Source: Microbulbifer sediminum (GTDB lineage: Bacteria; Pseudomonadota; Gammaproteobacteria; Pseudomonadales; Cellvibrionaceae). From it: DNA of 64,000 bases. The translations under genes and the position numbers were made by a program. The notes below the pieces were generated by a model. That model did not search any database, was not told the DNA's origin, and saw only the letters and a list, made by a program, of their open reading frames with translations. The DNA is taken from assembly GCF_021729035.1 (NCBI RefSeq), contig NZ_JAJSAP010000003.1, positions 1-64,000 of the forward strand. Reading direction: 5' to 3'. This document shows positions 1 through 11,500 of the stretch, one piece after another (within the stretch, counting starts at the first letter, position 1; every line of letters starts with the position of its first letter).

Positions 1-12
1 TTTCTTACCCAT
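1..12 (-). CDS. Start of a gene running off the window
   Basis: Only the first four codons (M-G-K-K) are visible. An ATG at 12-10 on the minus strand is preceded by a strong ribosome binding site, GGAGGTGT, at about 24-17. The product cannot be named. The start lies inside a nested inverted repeat (4-73) just beyond an attC-like site, so it could be the next integron cassette or the transposase gene of an insertion sequence. Neither reading can be tested from the bases present. Confidence 0.35.
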
Positions 13-73
13 GGTACACCTCCGTGTTAGGCCGAAACCTAACTATACAGGGTGTCTACTAAACGTGGGTAAG
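4..73. repeat. Nested inverted repeat next to the attC site
   Basis: Three pairs of complementary arms are nested around a centre near base 34: CTTACCC (4-10) with GGGTAAG (67-73), ACACC (about 16-20) with GGTGT (51-55), and GTTAGG (26-31) with CCTAAC (38-43). The whole could fold into one imperfect hairpin. It contains the ribosome binding site and start codon of the partial gene at 12. It could be the end of an insertion sequence or a regulatory hairpin. Confidence 0.45.
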
Positions 74-79
74 TCTTAC

Positions 80-139
80 ATATAACGCCCCATGGAGGCC
101 TCACCAGGGACCGGAGCAAGCTGCCTGCGATTGTTATGC
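80..139 (-). other. attC-like recombination site (about 60 bp)
   Basis: Read on the minus strand, the segment begins with GCATAAC, which contains the stop codon of the 134-598 gene, and ends with GCGTTATAT. These are the positions and sequences expected for the R'' (..TAAC) and R' (GTT...) boxes of an integron attC. The first bases, TAACAATCGCAGGC, and the roughly 60-bp length are typical of the classical 59-base element. The stop codon lying within R'' is a hallmark of gene cassettes. R' departs from the GTTRRRY consensus at one base (GTTATAT). Confidence 0.6.
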
Positions 140-598
140 AGAATCCTCACTCAACACTCCATTTTCATACTTCCACGTTCGATTGACACTTGGTTCATGA
201 GTAGGGAAAGTGAAAATTAGACTATTTCCGCTTTCTGAAACACTTGGAGCATCACTACAGGTCCCAAACTCTTCTGTAAGCCTATTCTGCTCTTTATCAG
301 GGTCTAAAATTCTGAAAAATGCAGGACAGCCACTACCGCCTGTAGTTACCTGAACAACCAGGTACTCCTTATTTCCCCAAAAGTATGAATCATCACGCTC
401 GTTAAACATAAAGGCCAACATTTGACCATCTGCTTTTAACGCGGATTCACCATTCAGAAATATCTCATAAGTCCAACTATCCGGATCACTCACGAGTTTT
501 ACATCAATTTTGTTCGATTCGATACGCAATTCTTCGCAGCAAGCTGAAAAACTAACTACTGATAAAAAAACGAGAACCAAGAAACGTAAATTTTTCAT
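134..598 (-). CDS. Cassette-encoded small secreted protein, unknown function
   Basis: The protein has 154 residues from the ATG at 598; a longer upstream reading is only the attC sequence. It starts MKNLRFLVLVFLSVVSFSACCEE, a signal peptide ending in a possible lipobox (FSAC), so it is probably an exported lipoprotein. No family was recognised. The mature part is rich in polar and aromatic residues (WTYEIFLNGES, YFWGNKEYLVVQVTTGGSG) and looks beta-rich. The gene is AT-rich and uses codons quite unlike parC next door. It is flanked by attC-like sites on both sides, so it is most simply an integron cassette gene acquired by transfer. No promoter was recognised. Confidence 0.75.
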   Translation of the reverse strand: MKNLRFLVLVFLSVVSFSACCEELRIESNKIDVKLVSDPDSWTYEIFLNGESALKADGQMLAFMFNERDDSYFWGNKEYLVVQVTTGGSGCPAFFRILDPDKEQNRLTEEFGTCSDAPSVSESGNSLIFTFPTHEPSVNRTWKYENGVLSEDSA

Positions 599-611
599 TA
601 TTTTTTCTTTT

Positions 612-751
612 GCATAACGCCTGGGATCAGCACCTTGCCTTGACCACTTTGTGCGCAAAAAGGAGCAAAGCGGTCTGCGCATAAAGCACACAAAGTAACC
701 TAGCCAGTGGAGGCCCGCAGGGCCGCAAAGCACTGCCTCACCTTGTTAAGG
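612..751 (-). other. attC-like recombination site (about 140 bp)
   Basis: On the minus strand it begins CCCTTAAC, with the stop codon of the 746-1156 gene inside, and ends GGCGTTATGC at 612. The interior is strongly self-complementary: GGCC-CTGC-GGCC near the top, CAGTG pairing with CACTG, and TTTGTGTGC facing GCGCACAAA. A long imperfect hairpin bounded by TAAC and GTTATGC is the architecture of long chromosomal-integron attC sites, similar in size to Vibrio cholerae repeats (about 126 bp). The terminal GTTATGC is the exact complement of the GCATAAC that starts the next site (80-139). Confidence 0.65.
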
Positions 752-1156
752 GTTGCTGCTGGAAATAAGCTCCAATAACTTTGAATTGTATGCTTGCGCA
801 TAGAATTTATTGTATTCATACCCTGCCACATTTAGCGCGACCGTAACTGGATCTTCTCCGATAGCACATTCAAAGAGTGGTTGATGTCTATATTCTTTGG
901 AATACCCTTCGACAATGTTGGCTTTTATGCCAGGAACGAATAATCCATCTTTGGCATCATATATTTCTGCGAAAACAATCTTCCCATCATTGAAATCACG
1001 GACGGCATCAGCGAAGCCTCTTTCCGCAGATATTAACGGATCTCTAGCGGTAGCAATAATTTCGCCACTTTTACTTAGCTCAACCCATGTCCATGAGACT
1101 ACACAAGCCAATAGCACCACTCCCAACATGAATGTATTGACAATTATTTTGTTCAT
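746..1156 (-). CDS. Cassette-encoded membrane-anchored small protein, unknown function
   Basis: The protein has 136 residues from the ATG at 1156, which follows AAGGGG; upstream in-frame codons lack a ribosome binding site. The N-terminus (MNKIIVNTFMLGVVLLACVVSWTW) is an uncleaved signal anchor or signal peptide, followed by a soluble domain of about 110 residues with no recognised family. The gene is AT-rich relative to the rest of the window. It sits immediately upstream of the 140-bp attC-like site, with its stop codon in the R'' box, so it is read as the first visible cassette. An R'-like GTTATAT lies at 1255-1249 on its 5' side. Confidence 0.7.
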   Translation of the reverse strand: MNKIIVNTFMLGVVLLACVVSWTWVELSKSGEIIATARDPLISAERGFADAVRDFNDGKIVFAEIYDAKDGLFVPGIKANIVEGYSKEYRHQPLFECAIGEDPVTVALNVAGYEYNKFYAQAYNSKLLELISSSNP

Positions 1157-1278
1157 GCTGCCCCTTACCAGCTTTTTAATAGGCATGGTCATATCCGTGC
1201 ATATGGTTAAATCTGGCCATGAATGTCCATATCTAGCCATTTACCCAGATATAACCACGCTGGTATACCGGCATGCAA

Positions 1279-1308
1279 AAAAATAGGCGCCAATTGGCGC
1301 CTATTTTT
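1279..1308. terminator. Bidirectional terminator between parC and the cassettes
   Basis: A perfect palindrome with 13-base arms (AAAAATAGGCGCC and its complement) around an AATT loop. An A run on one side and a T run on the other make it functional in both directions. It ends parC transcription on the minus strand and separates the chromosome core from the cassette genes. Confidence 0.9.
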
Positions 1309-1338
1309 GCTGTCGAAGTGCCGGCCGGGTCGGCAGGC

Positions 1339-3585
<2,247 letters not shown>

Positions 3586-3741
3586 ACAGCGTGAATCTCG
3601 TTATTCTGTCTGGGAGAGGCGGATTATGGCGAGGAATCGGGAAGGGTTCAAAGGCCGGGAGTAACTGTGGGCCTGGGCAACCCGTTTTTGGCACTTGCGG
3701 GGACAGCGATCACTGCCCCCGGGAAAGCCCATGGCGACCGC

Positions 3742-4353
3742 TTACATACGGACTTCGGCGGAGAACTGCAGCGTGCTTTCCACACCCTTGTCACCGTTGT
3801 AGCTGTAGTAGGCCAGGGAGCCCAGTACCCGGTCGGTGAACAGGAACCTTGCGAATGGCTTGATGTAGCTATCGCTCTCGATGCTGATATCCTCGCTGTA
3901 GCAGTCGGTACAGCTGGTGATGGTGCGGTCGATATCAAAGTATCGGTAACCGACGTTGACGCCAGCCTCGAAACGGTCGCTGAAGGAGTGCACCAGGCCG
4001 CCGTCGATATACAGCGAGCCGGCATCGATGCTCGAATCTTGCGTCCTCTGGTCGCCGGTTACGATATTCTCCACGTCTTGGGAGAACTCATCCTTGTCAT
4101 CGATAAAGAAAATGGTTCCGCCGACAGAGAAATTGAACAGCCCCTTGCGACCGGCATAGCTGGCACCGATGCCGAAGCCGCTATCGGCAATACCGTTCAG
4201 CAGCGCCGCGTCGGCATCGATGCTGATGGTCTCTCCGTGAAAGCCCCAGCTGCCCTGGTAGGCAGCCGGGGCGTCGGCCGCCGGCTGAGCGGCCAGAGGA
4301 CCGGCGCAGCCCAGGCACAGGAGGGCCGGAATCAGTTTCTTATTCACGTTCAT
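3742..4353 (-). CDS. Outer-membrane beta-barrel protein, putative
   Basis: The protein has 203 residues from the ATG at 4353. A Sec signal peptide (MNVNKKLIPALLCLGCAGPLAAQ) is followed by alternating hydrophobic and polar strands (FGIGASYAGRKGLFNFSVGG, FEAGVNVGYRYFDIDR). The C-terminus (LQFSAEVRM) resembles a barrel-ending strand but has M rather than the usual F. The size fits an 8-10 strand barrel. A CTDC pair in the middle may form a disulfide in an outer loop. No specific family was recognised. It is divergent from fetA, with 164 bp between them. Confidence 0.7.
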   Translation of the reverse strand: MNVNKKLIPALLCLGCAGPLAAQPAADAPAAYQGSWGFHGETISIDADAALLNGIADSGFGIGASYAGRKGLFNFSVGGTIFFIDDKDEFSQDVENIVTGDQRTQDSSIDAGSLYIDGGLVHSFSDRFEAGVNVGYRYFDIDRTITSCTDCYSEDISIESDSYIKPFARFLFTDRVLGSLAYYSYNGDKGVESTLQFSAEVRM

Positions 4354-4517
4354 GTGATTAAATCCCCAAGAAAATGCAAAATGCGCCACGATTAGAACAA
4401 AGGTTTTAATAAAAGACAAAAAATGGAACAAATTAACAGGCAAGAGGGTTATCCAGACGCCCGGGCCGATGCCCCCGGCTCCGTCAGGCTCACGACCCAG
4501 CGACGGAGCAAATCCCC

Positions 4518-5117
4518 TTGAATCCCCCCTCCCTCTTACTCGACAGCCTGGCGACGGAGCTGCTCGAGCCAGTCTCCCTGGAACTGCCGCCGGGAACAGT
4601 AACCTGCCTTTCCGGCGCCAGTGGCAGCGGCAAGACCCGCCTGCTGCGCGCCATTGCCGACCTGGAACCCCACAGGGGCACCGCACGGCTGGGTGAACGG
4701 GCCCAGGAGGATATGCGTGCCCACGACTGGCGCCGGAAGGTGATGCTGGTGCCGGCGGAAAGCGCCTGGTGGTGCGAGACTGTGGGTGAGCACCTGCAGG
4801 AGCCGCAACCGGAAGCACTGGCGGCACTGGGATTCGGTGACGAAGTCGGGGAATGGTCGGTGGACCGGCTGTCTTCCGGTGAAAAGCAGCGCCTTGCCCT
4901 GGCGCGTGCGGTGTCCTTTTCCCCGGCGGCGTTGCTGCTGGACGAGCCCACCGCCAACCTGGATCCCGACACCACCCGCGCCACCGAGCAGTGGCTGGTC
5001 CGCTACATTCGCGAACACCGGATACCGGCACTGTGGGTCGCGCACGACCAGGAGCAGATCAGGCGCGTCGCCGATCGCCACTACCACATCGCCGGCGGCC
5101 GGCTGGAGGAGTCCTGA
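4518..5117 (+). CDS. fetA: Iron-export ABC transporter ATP-binding protein FetA (YbbL)
   Basis: The protein has 199 residues from a TTG start with GGAG about nine bases upstream; no ATG fits. It is a compact ABC ATPase with Walker A GASGSGKT, signature LSSGEKQRLALARA, Walker B ALLLDEPTANLD and the switch histidine in WVAHDQEQ. It lacks the N-terminal extension of larger transporters. The next gene starts directly after its stop codon and encodes the UPF0014 permease. That pairing is diagnostic for FetAB, which in E. coli exports iron and raises peroxide resistance. The family assignment is firm; iron as substrate is inferred from E. coli. Confidence 0.9.
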   Translation: MNPPSLLLDSLATELLEPVSLELPPGTVTCLSGASGSGKTRLLRAIADLEPHRGTARLGERAQEDMRAHDWRRKVMLVPAESAWWCETVGEHLQEPQPEALAALGFGDEVGEWSVDRLSSGEKQRLALARAVSFSPAALLLDEPTANLDPDTTRATEQWLVRYIREHRIPALWVAHDQEQIRRVADRHYHIAGGRLEES

Positions 5118-5921
5118 ATGGAAGTCATCGATCTCTCCTGGTGGCAACTGGCACTGGCGGCGGGCCTGGTGGTGGTGCTGGCCGCCTGTATTTACCTGGC
5201 GCGCCTGGGGCTGGCGGGATCCCTGCTGCTGGCAGCGGTACGCACCACCGTACAGCTCACACTGGTGGGCCTGGTACTGGAGGCGCTCTTTTCGGTAGGC
5301 AGCCTGGGCTGGGTCGCACTGATGGGGCTCGGCATGTTGCTGCTGGCCGGCCGCGAGGTAATGGCCCGCCAACAGCGACGGCTGCGCGGCGGCTGGAGTT
5401 TCACCATCGGCACCGCCGCCATGTTTGTATCGGCCTTCAGCGTCACCGTGCTCACCCTGGTGGCGGTGATCGGGCCCACGCCCTGGTATGAGCCGCAGTA
5501 TGCGATCCCGTTACTGGGCATGATGCTGGGCAATACCATGACCGGCGTGGCGCTGGGACTCGACCGGCTAACCGAGAGCCTGTGGCGGCAGCGCCAGCTG
5601 GTGGAGAACCGCCTGATGCTGGGGGAAAGCTGGTCCAGCGCCTGCGGCAGCATCCGCCGCGAGGCCATGCGCTCGGGACTGATGCCGATCATCAACTCCA
5701 TGGCGGCGGCCGGCATCGTGTCCTTACCGGGAATGATGACAGGCCAGATACTGGCGGGCACGGCGCCGGCCCTGGCGGTGAAATACCAGATCCTGATCAT
5801 GTTCACCATTGCCGCCGGCACCGGCTTCGGCACCTTTGTTGCCGTCACCGTGGCCTCGCGCCGGCTGTTCGACCGCCGCGAACGCCTGCGCCTGGACCGG
5901 CTCACCACCAGCAGCGGCTAG
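5118..5921 (+). CDS. fetB: Iron-export ABC transporter permease FetB (YbbM, UPF0014)
   Basis: The protein has 267 residues and about seven membrane segments, starting with a short periplasmic N-terminus. Family landmarks are the early SLLLAAVRTTVQLTLVG, the central PLLGMMLGNTMTGVALGLDR and the late GIVSLPGMMTGQILAG. It forms the membrane channel for FetA. The TGA of fetA and this ATG abut, so the two genes are translationally coupled. Its tail overlaps the convergent mgtC-like gene by four bases, leaving no room for a terminator between them. Confidence 0.92.
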   Translation: MEVIDLSWWQLALAAGLVVVLAACIYLARLGLAGSLLLAAVRTTVQLTLVGLVLEALFSVGSLGWVALMGLGMLLLAGREVMARQQRRLRGGWSFTIGTAAMFVSAFSVTVLTLVAVIGPTPWYEPQYAIPLLGMMLGNTMTGVALGLDRLTESLWRQRQLVENRLMLGESWSSACGSIRREAMRSGLMPIINSMAAAGIVSLPGMMTGQILAGTAPALAVKYQILIMFTIAAGTGFGTFVAVTVASRRLFDRRERLRLDRLTTSSG

Positions 5922-6403
5922 CCACCGGGGTCGTTTGTCCTTTTCACCCCCGGCAGGTGCTCCTTGGCTGAAGTCACGATCCGCAGGGTGATAAAGGTGA
6001 GTGCACTGAGCACAATGGCGATTTCCAGGCGGCCGACGGCCACCGCAAGCCCTATGGCACCGGTGGCCCACAGGCTGGCCGCTGTCGCCGTGCCCTGCAC
6101 ACGCCCCTCACCCTCGGACACGCTCTTGAGAATCGCGCCGCCGCCAATAAAGCCCATGCCGGTGATGATCCCCTCGATCACCCGGCCCTCGGCGCTGCTG
6201 GAATCCAGCACCGCAAACCCCACCAGCGTATAACCACAGGCCGCCACGGCCACCAGGGGAAAAGTCCGCAGGCCGGCCGTGCGCTCATGCTTTTCCCGGT
6301 CCCAGCCAATGGGCAACGCCAGCACATAAGCACAGGCCATATCGACCACATGGTGTAGCACCAGCTGCCAGTCGATATCCACGAATTGCTGTAGCGCGTC
6401 CAT
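5918..6403 (-). CDS. MgtC/SapB family inner-membrane protein
   Basis: The protein has 161 residues with four to five membrane helices. It carries the family signatures GWDREKHERTAGLRTFPLVA and ITGMGFIGGGAILK followed by GTATAASLWATGAIGLA. Members lacking the C-terminal ACT-like domain, as here, are the short MgtC/SapB form. Some pathogen MgtC proteins inhibit the F-type ATP synthase or help survival at low magnesium, but the role of the short environmental forms is not established. It is convergent with fetB and preceded by 26 bp to the aconitase stop, so it may be co-transcribed with the aconitase. Confidence 0.88.
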   Translation of the reverse strand: MDALQQFVDIDWQLVLHHVVDMACAYVLALPIGWDREKHERTAGLRTFPLVAVAACGYTLVGFAVLDSSSAEGRVIEGIITGMGFIGGGAILKSVSEGEGRVQGTATAASLWATGAIGLAVAVGRLEIAIVLSALTFITLRIVTSAKEHLPGVKRTNDPGG

Positions 6404-6429
6404 GCGGGTGCCGCCGGCCGGGTATACAG

Positions 6430-8376
6430 TCAGGCATCGATATCCGGATGGTCCTTGCGGGTCTTGTTGATCAGCCCCCCCTCCCGGAGGGTATCGATTT
6501 CCTCAGCGGACAGGTCGTGTATCACGGTGAAGGTTTTGCCGCTCTTGCCATCCTTGATCGTGACCGGCTCCCCGTCCTTCAGTTGGTCGGCGGGGTTGTC
6601 GATTTCCAGTTCCGCATCCTGCTCCAGGCGGTCGTAGTCCTCGGGCTTGTCGAACAGCAGCGGCAGGACACCGAAATTGATCAGGTTACGCCGGTGGATG
6701 CGCGCCATACTCTTGGCAATCACGCAGCGCACGCCCAGGTACCGCGGGGTGATGGCGGCGTGCTCGCGGCTGGAGCCCTGGCCGTAATTCTCACCACCGA
6801 TGACGAAGCTGTCGCCGTCCAGCTCCATGGCGCGGTCGTAAAACTGCTCGTCAATGCGCGAGAAGGTGTAACGGCTGATCTCCGGGATATTGGAGCGCAG
6901 GGGTAATATCTCGGCACCCGCGGGCAGGATCTCGTCGGTGGAGACATTGTCGCCGGCCTTCAGCGAGATCGGGCCCTTCAATGTTTCCGGCAGCGGGTCG
7001 AAATCCGGCAGTGGCTGGATATTGGGGCCCTTGACCAGTTCCACCTCTACCGGAATCTCTTGAGGCGGTTGCAGCAGCGGGCGCATATCCGGCAACTCGT
7101 CCGGCTCACTGAATTGCGGGTAGTCCATATCCATATCCCGGGGATCAGTGATCTCACCCCGCAGCGCACTGGCGGTAGCAGTTTCCGGGCTGCACAGGTA
7201 AACCTGGTCCTCCTTGGTGCCGGAGCGACCGGGGAAATTGCGCGGCACAGTGCGCAGGCTGATCTGGCCGCTGGCCGGAGCCTGCCCCATACCAATACAG
7301 CCACCGCAACCGGTCTGGTGCAGGCGCGCGCCCGCCTCCAGCAAACGCGCCAGGTCACCCGTACGGCTGATCTCCTCCAGCAACTGGCGGGAAGTGGGGT
7401 TGATGTCGAACGAGACGCTCTCGTCCACATGCTTGCCTTCCACCATCCGCGCCGGTATCACGAAATCCCGCAGCCCCGGGTTGGCCGAGGAACCGATATA
7501 ACTCTGGTAGATGGGCTTGCCGGCCACCTCGCTCACCGGCACCACGTTGTCCGGGCTGGACGGGCAGGCAATCAGCGGCTCCAGGGAGGAAAGGTCGATG
7601 GTTTCCTCCTCGTCGTAGGTGGCCCCCTCATCTGCTTTCAGCTCGACAAAATCCTCCTCGCGCTGCTGCTGGCGCAGGAACGCACGCACCGCTTCATCCG
7701 CGGGGAATACGCTGGAAGTTGCCCCCAGCTCCTGGCCCATATTGGCGATCACATGCCGATCCATCGCAGTGAGGTTTTTCAGGCCGGGCCCGTAATACTC
7801 GATGATCTTGTTGACCCCGCCCTTGACCGAATGCCGGCGCAGCATTTCCAGAATGATGTCCTTGGCACTGACCCAGGGCGGCAGCTCCCCTTCCAGCTTC
7901 ACTCCCATGATCTTGGGCATGGTCACGGAAAAGGGCATCCCGGCCATGGCGAGCGCCACCTGCAGTCCGCCGGCACCGATCGCCAGCATGCCCATGGAAC
8001 CGGCGGCGCAGGTATGGCTGTCGGACCCCAGCAGGGTCTTGCCGGGGACCCCGAAACAGGACATATGCACCGGGTGGCTGACACCATTGCCCGGCCGCGA
8101 ATACCATGCGCCGAATTTGCGACAGGCACTCTGCAGGAACAGGTGATCGTCGGCGTTCTTGAAGTCTGTCTGCAACAGGTTGTGGTCGACATACTGCGCC
8201 GACACCTCGGTCTTCACCCGCGGCAGGCCCAGCGCTTCGAACTCCAGCATCACCATGGTGCCCGTGGCATCCTGGGTCAGGGTCTGGTCGATCTTCAGCT
8301 CGATCGGGCTGCCGGGTTCCAGGGTGCCGCTTTCCAGGTGCGGCTCGATCAGTTTCTGGGCCAGGTTCTTCGGCAT
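6430..8376 (-). CDS. Aconitate hydratase, Aquifex/short type
   Basis: The protein has 648 residues from an ATG with AGGAGAT six bases upstream. It interconverts citrate and isocitrate. The [4Fe-4S] cluster cysteines are visible: one in LIACPSSPDN and two in HQTGCGGCIGMG. The swivel domain follows at the C-terminus (GENYGQGSSREHAAI). At about 650 residues it is the compact 'putative aconitase, Aquifex type' form, clearly shorter than AcnA or AcnB of E. coli (about 890 and 865). Such enzymes often coexist with AcnB, which is not in this window. It is separated from the next upstream gene by about 220 bp with no recognisable signal. Confidence 0.9.
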   Translation of the reverse strand: MPKNLAQKLIEPHLESGTLEPGSPIELKIDQTLTQDATGTMVMLEFEALGLPRVKTEVSAQYVDHNLLQTDFKNADDHLFLQSACRKFGAWYSRPGNGVSHPVHMSCFGVPGKTLLGSDSHTCAAGSMGMLAIGAGGLQVALAMAGMPFSVTMPKIMGVKLEGELPPWVSAKDIILEMLRRHSVKGGVNKIIEYYGPGLKNLTAMDRHVIANMGQELGATSSVFPADEAVRAFLRQQQREEDFVELKADEGATYDEEETIDLSSLEPLIACPSSPDNVVPVSEVAGKPIYQSYIGSSANPGLRDFVIPARMVEGKHVDESVSFDINPTSRQLLEEISRTGDLARLLEAGARLHQTGCGGCIGMGQAPASGQISLRTVPRNFPGRSGTKEDQVYLCSPETATASALRGEITDPRDMDMDYPQFSEPDELPDMRPLLQPPQEIPVEVELVKGPNIQPLPDFDPLPETLKGPISLKAGDNVSTDEILPAGAEILPLRSNIPEISRYTFSRIDEQFYDRAMELDGDSFVIGGENYGQGSSREHAAITPRYLGVRCVIAKSMARIHRRNLINFGVLPLLFDKPEDYDRLEQDAELEIDNPADQLKDGEPVTIKDGKSGKTFTVIHDLSAEEIDTLREGGLINKTRKDHPDIDA

Positions 8377-8596
8377 GTTGGCATCTCCTTTTGCTGAGCG
8401 CTTCCGCTCCGGATTTCTTGTGACCAGTTGGCAGGCATTGCCTTACTCGGGAAAACCGGCGACATCTCCTGAGACCATGTGTTCACGTGGATGGCATTTC
8501 AACCTTAGTCGCAATTGCGTTTCCCAATACCGTTGATTGGCGCGCACAATTCCACACGCACTAATTCCGTCGCCACCAGAAGAACCAGCGCGCCTG

Positions 8597-11500
8597 TCAG
8601 CGTGAGAATTCCACCCGCGGCTCATCAAAATCCCGTCCGTTGTAATCCGGCGCGCACTGGATAAACTCGTCGGCGGAAATGCCCGCCTCGATCAGGTAAC
8701 GCGCCACGGCGCGGCTGCGGCGCTTCGCCAGGCGCTCCAGCTCATCCTGTTTTTCCAGCGGCGGGTATCGGTACAGTGTCTCCCGTGTGCGGCGGCTGTG
8801 CCACATTTCGGGGGTGGTGTCCGGATCCAGCGCGTGCCAGTCGCGGGCATTCGCGATGCCGCAGATACCCGGGCGAGCCTCCGGCCTTTCCTGCAGTGTC
8901 TCCACCACCTCCGCCAGTTGTCTGCGGGCAGCCTCATCCAGTTCCGCGCTGCCCGGCGCAAATTCTATCGGGTCAAAATGCACCGCCATCAGGCGCTGCC
9001 AGGCCAGCCGCGCCAGGCTGTAAAAGCCCACCGGAGTAAAATAGCTGAACAGCGCCTCGAGGATGGCGCGCTGCAGCAGGTCGCTGAAAATAAAACTGAA
9101 GGAGAAATTCGGGTCGTAGAGATTACCGGTCACCGGCATGTTAAAGCGCACGTCACCCTGGCCGTCCCGCAACAGGTACATGGCCACGTTCAGGGGAATC
9201 ATCGATTCCTCCACCGGCAACTGGTCCCTGTCCCGAACCCGGCGCACACGGACTTTGTTCAGGCGCATGTCCGCCTTCGCATCCACCTTGTTTTCATGGA
9301 TCAAGATATCGACCACAGCATCCAGCTGCCCCTGCAGGATCTTGTAACCCAGCAGGTTGGCCATATACGGTGTGGCGGGGATCAGGTTGGCGTTGGCGAT
9401 GGTGCCCGAAAGGCTTGCATTCCATTTTTGTGTTGCCAGGTAATCGATATTGCCGGCCAACTGCATTTCGCCATAGCCGCCGGGCCGGCCCTTGAGGACA
9501 ATAATGGCCGGGTCATCCTCGGGATAATTGCTCGCATTCCTGAGTTTGACGTAAATCTGGCGTATCGGCAGCCGGGCACGGAATTGCCCCAGCCGGTCGA
9601 GCCAGGTAAACCTTCCCCCCTGCAGGGTGGCGTGGTGCAGTCGATAGCGGAACGGGTTTTTCCCAGACCTTGCCGGCACGTCTTTACCGCCGTTACCCAA
9701 CAGGGTCTCCAGCCGCTCTTCTGCCGGGAATTTGCCGCCCTTGTCGCGAAACAGGATCAGGCTGGGCCGCTCGATTTCCAGCCTGTTAATTTCCAGTGCG
9801 TTGCCGACGGTGGAATAGGCGAGCTGCTGCACCCGCAGCTGGTGCACCTCGCCATCCCAGCCGTGCCGCTCAAATTCCGGGGCATGCTCATCGCGCCCCA
9901 GGAATGCCAGTTCCGTGGCCTCCAGCCACGGCAAGCGGATATCCCCACCGCTCACTGTTGCCCGGGTACTGCTGATTTCAGCGGCCCGTACCAGCCGCCG
10001 GCCGTCAGTGCCAAACACCAGCAGCCCGCCCGCATCAAAGGGCGCCAGCTCCAGATACTGTTCCCCCGCGCGATAGCTGCCGCTCACCTCCAGCCGTTCG
10101 AGACTGAAACAGTGGTCGATCGATGGCGCATACCCCCTCGGCAGGCACCCGGATACCGCCTCCAGCTGCAGGTCATCGGCCGTAAACAACCCCTCACCAA
10201 GAGAGATGCGGGCCGCCCCCAGTGACTGGAACAACAACAGCTCGGAGGGCAGGCCAGCAGGGAAGCCCGCCTGGGTGAATTTACCCCCTTTCACTGCCAG
10301 GCCGTAGAGCACATTGGCGCCGGTGGCGGGATCGGTTTCCCGCCGCTGCAACTGGATGGCACCGAGCTTGTAACAGGGCGCCAGCCCGGTACCCGGCAGC
10401 CAGTCATCGGAAAGACAACCGTTGGCCCCGGCCAGGCTCAGGAGCGGCGATTCCCCGCCGTAATTCAGCTGGTCCAGCTGCAGCTGCGGGATTTCCAGCG
10501 GCCTTCCGGCGCGGCCCCCGATGATCAGCCCGCTCATCTCGATCACGCCGTCGCTGCCAAACGGAGCCGCCAGCGACAGTTGCTGCTGTCCCGTCATGGA
10601 GAATTTTCGCAGGGTGATACAGGGCTCCGCAGCGGGCGGTTCCAGCGCTTCCGCGATTTCCTGCACCGCCCCCGTCACCAGGCCGGAACGGCAGCCGACA
10701 AAACCGTCCAGTTCCAGGTCCGTGACCGACAGCTGCGCGCCACCGCTCCAGCGCAGGCGCTGCCAGCCCAGCCGCTCCACCCCCAGCCGGGAAAAATCCC
10801 CGCTCTCCTGCCAGAAGCGAATCGGTTCGGACCGCAATGCCGCCAGCTCCACAAGCGGTGCCGCCCCTGCCAGGCCAATCCGGGTGACGCCGGTCAATTC
10901 CAACCGCGGCGCCACAATACAGTCGCCGATATCACGCTCCCGGGCCGCCTCCGGCAGCAGCTCGTGCATACCACAGGCCAATACGTTGTCCAGCGTCAGG
11001 TTCCGCAGCCGCAGCGCCTCTTTATCCAGCCCCAGCTGCGCCACCCGCGCAGCCTGGAATTGCCACAGCGGCTGCGCCACCGGTGATGGCTTCAGGACGG
11101 TTGCGCCCAGTCGCAGTTCAGCCGCGTCACCACTGCCCTCGAGCTGCAAGTCGTCGACAGAGAAACAGCGCGGCAAGCCCGCGCGAGTGGAGACACTGTC
11201 CGGCAGGCAGCCGTGGATTTTCTCCACCGTGACATCACGCGCGTGCATCCGGTCCGGTCCGTTGTCTCGCCGCGACCAGTCCAGCGTCAGCTGGCCGGCA
11301 TGGGCGGACTCAATTCCCGCCAGGTATTCCTCACCCGGGCCGAGCAACCGCGCCTGCGCCAGGCTGGAACGCCCCAGATCCATGGCCAGCTGCTCTGCAT
11401 CGGCCAGGATGCTGAACCCCTCACCCAGAGCCAGCTCCCTGAGCCCGGCGCATTCCGGCATGCCCGCGGCACCGGGATTCGCCGCCCGCGGGCGACAACC

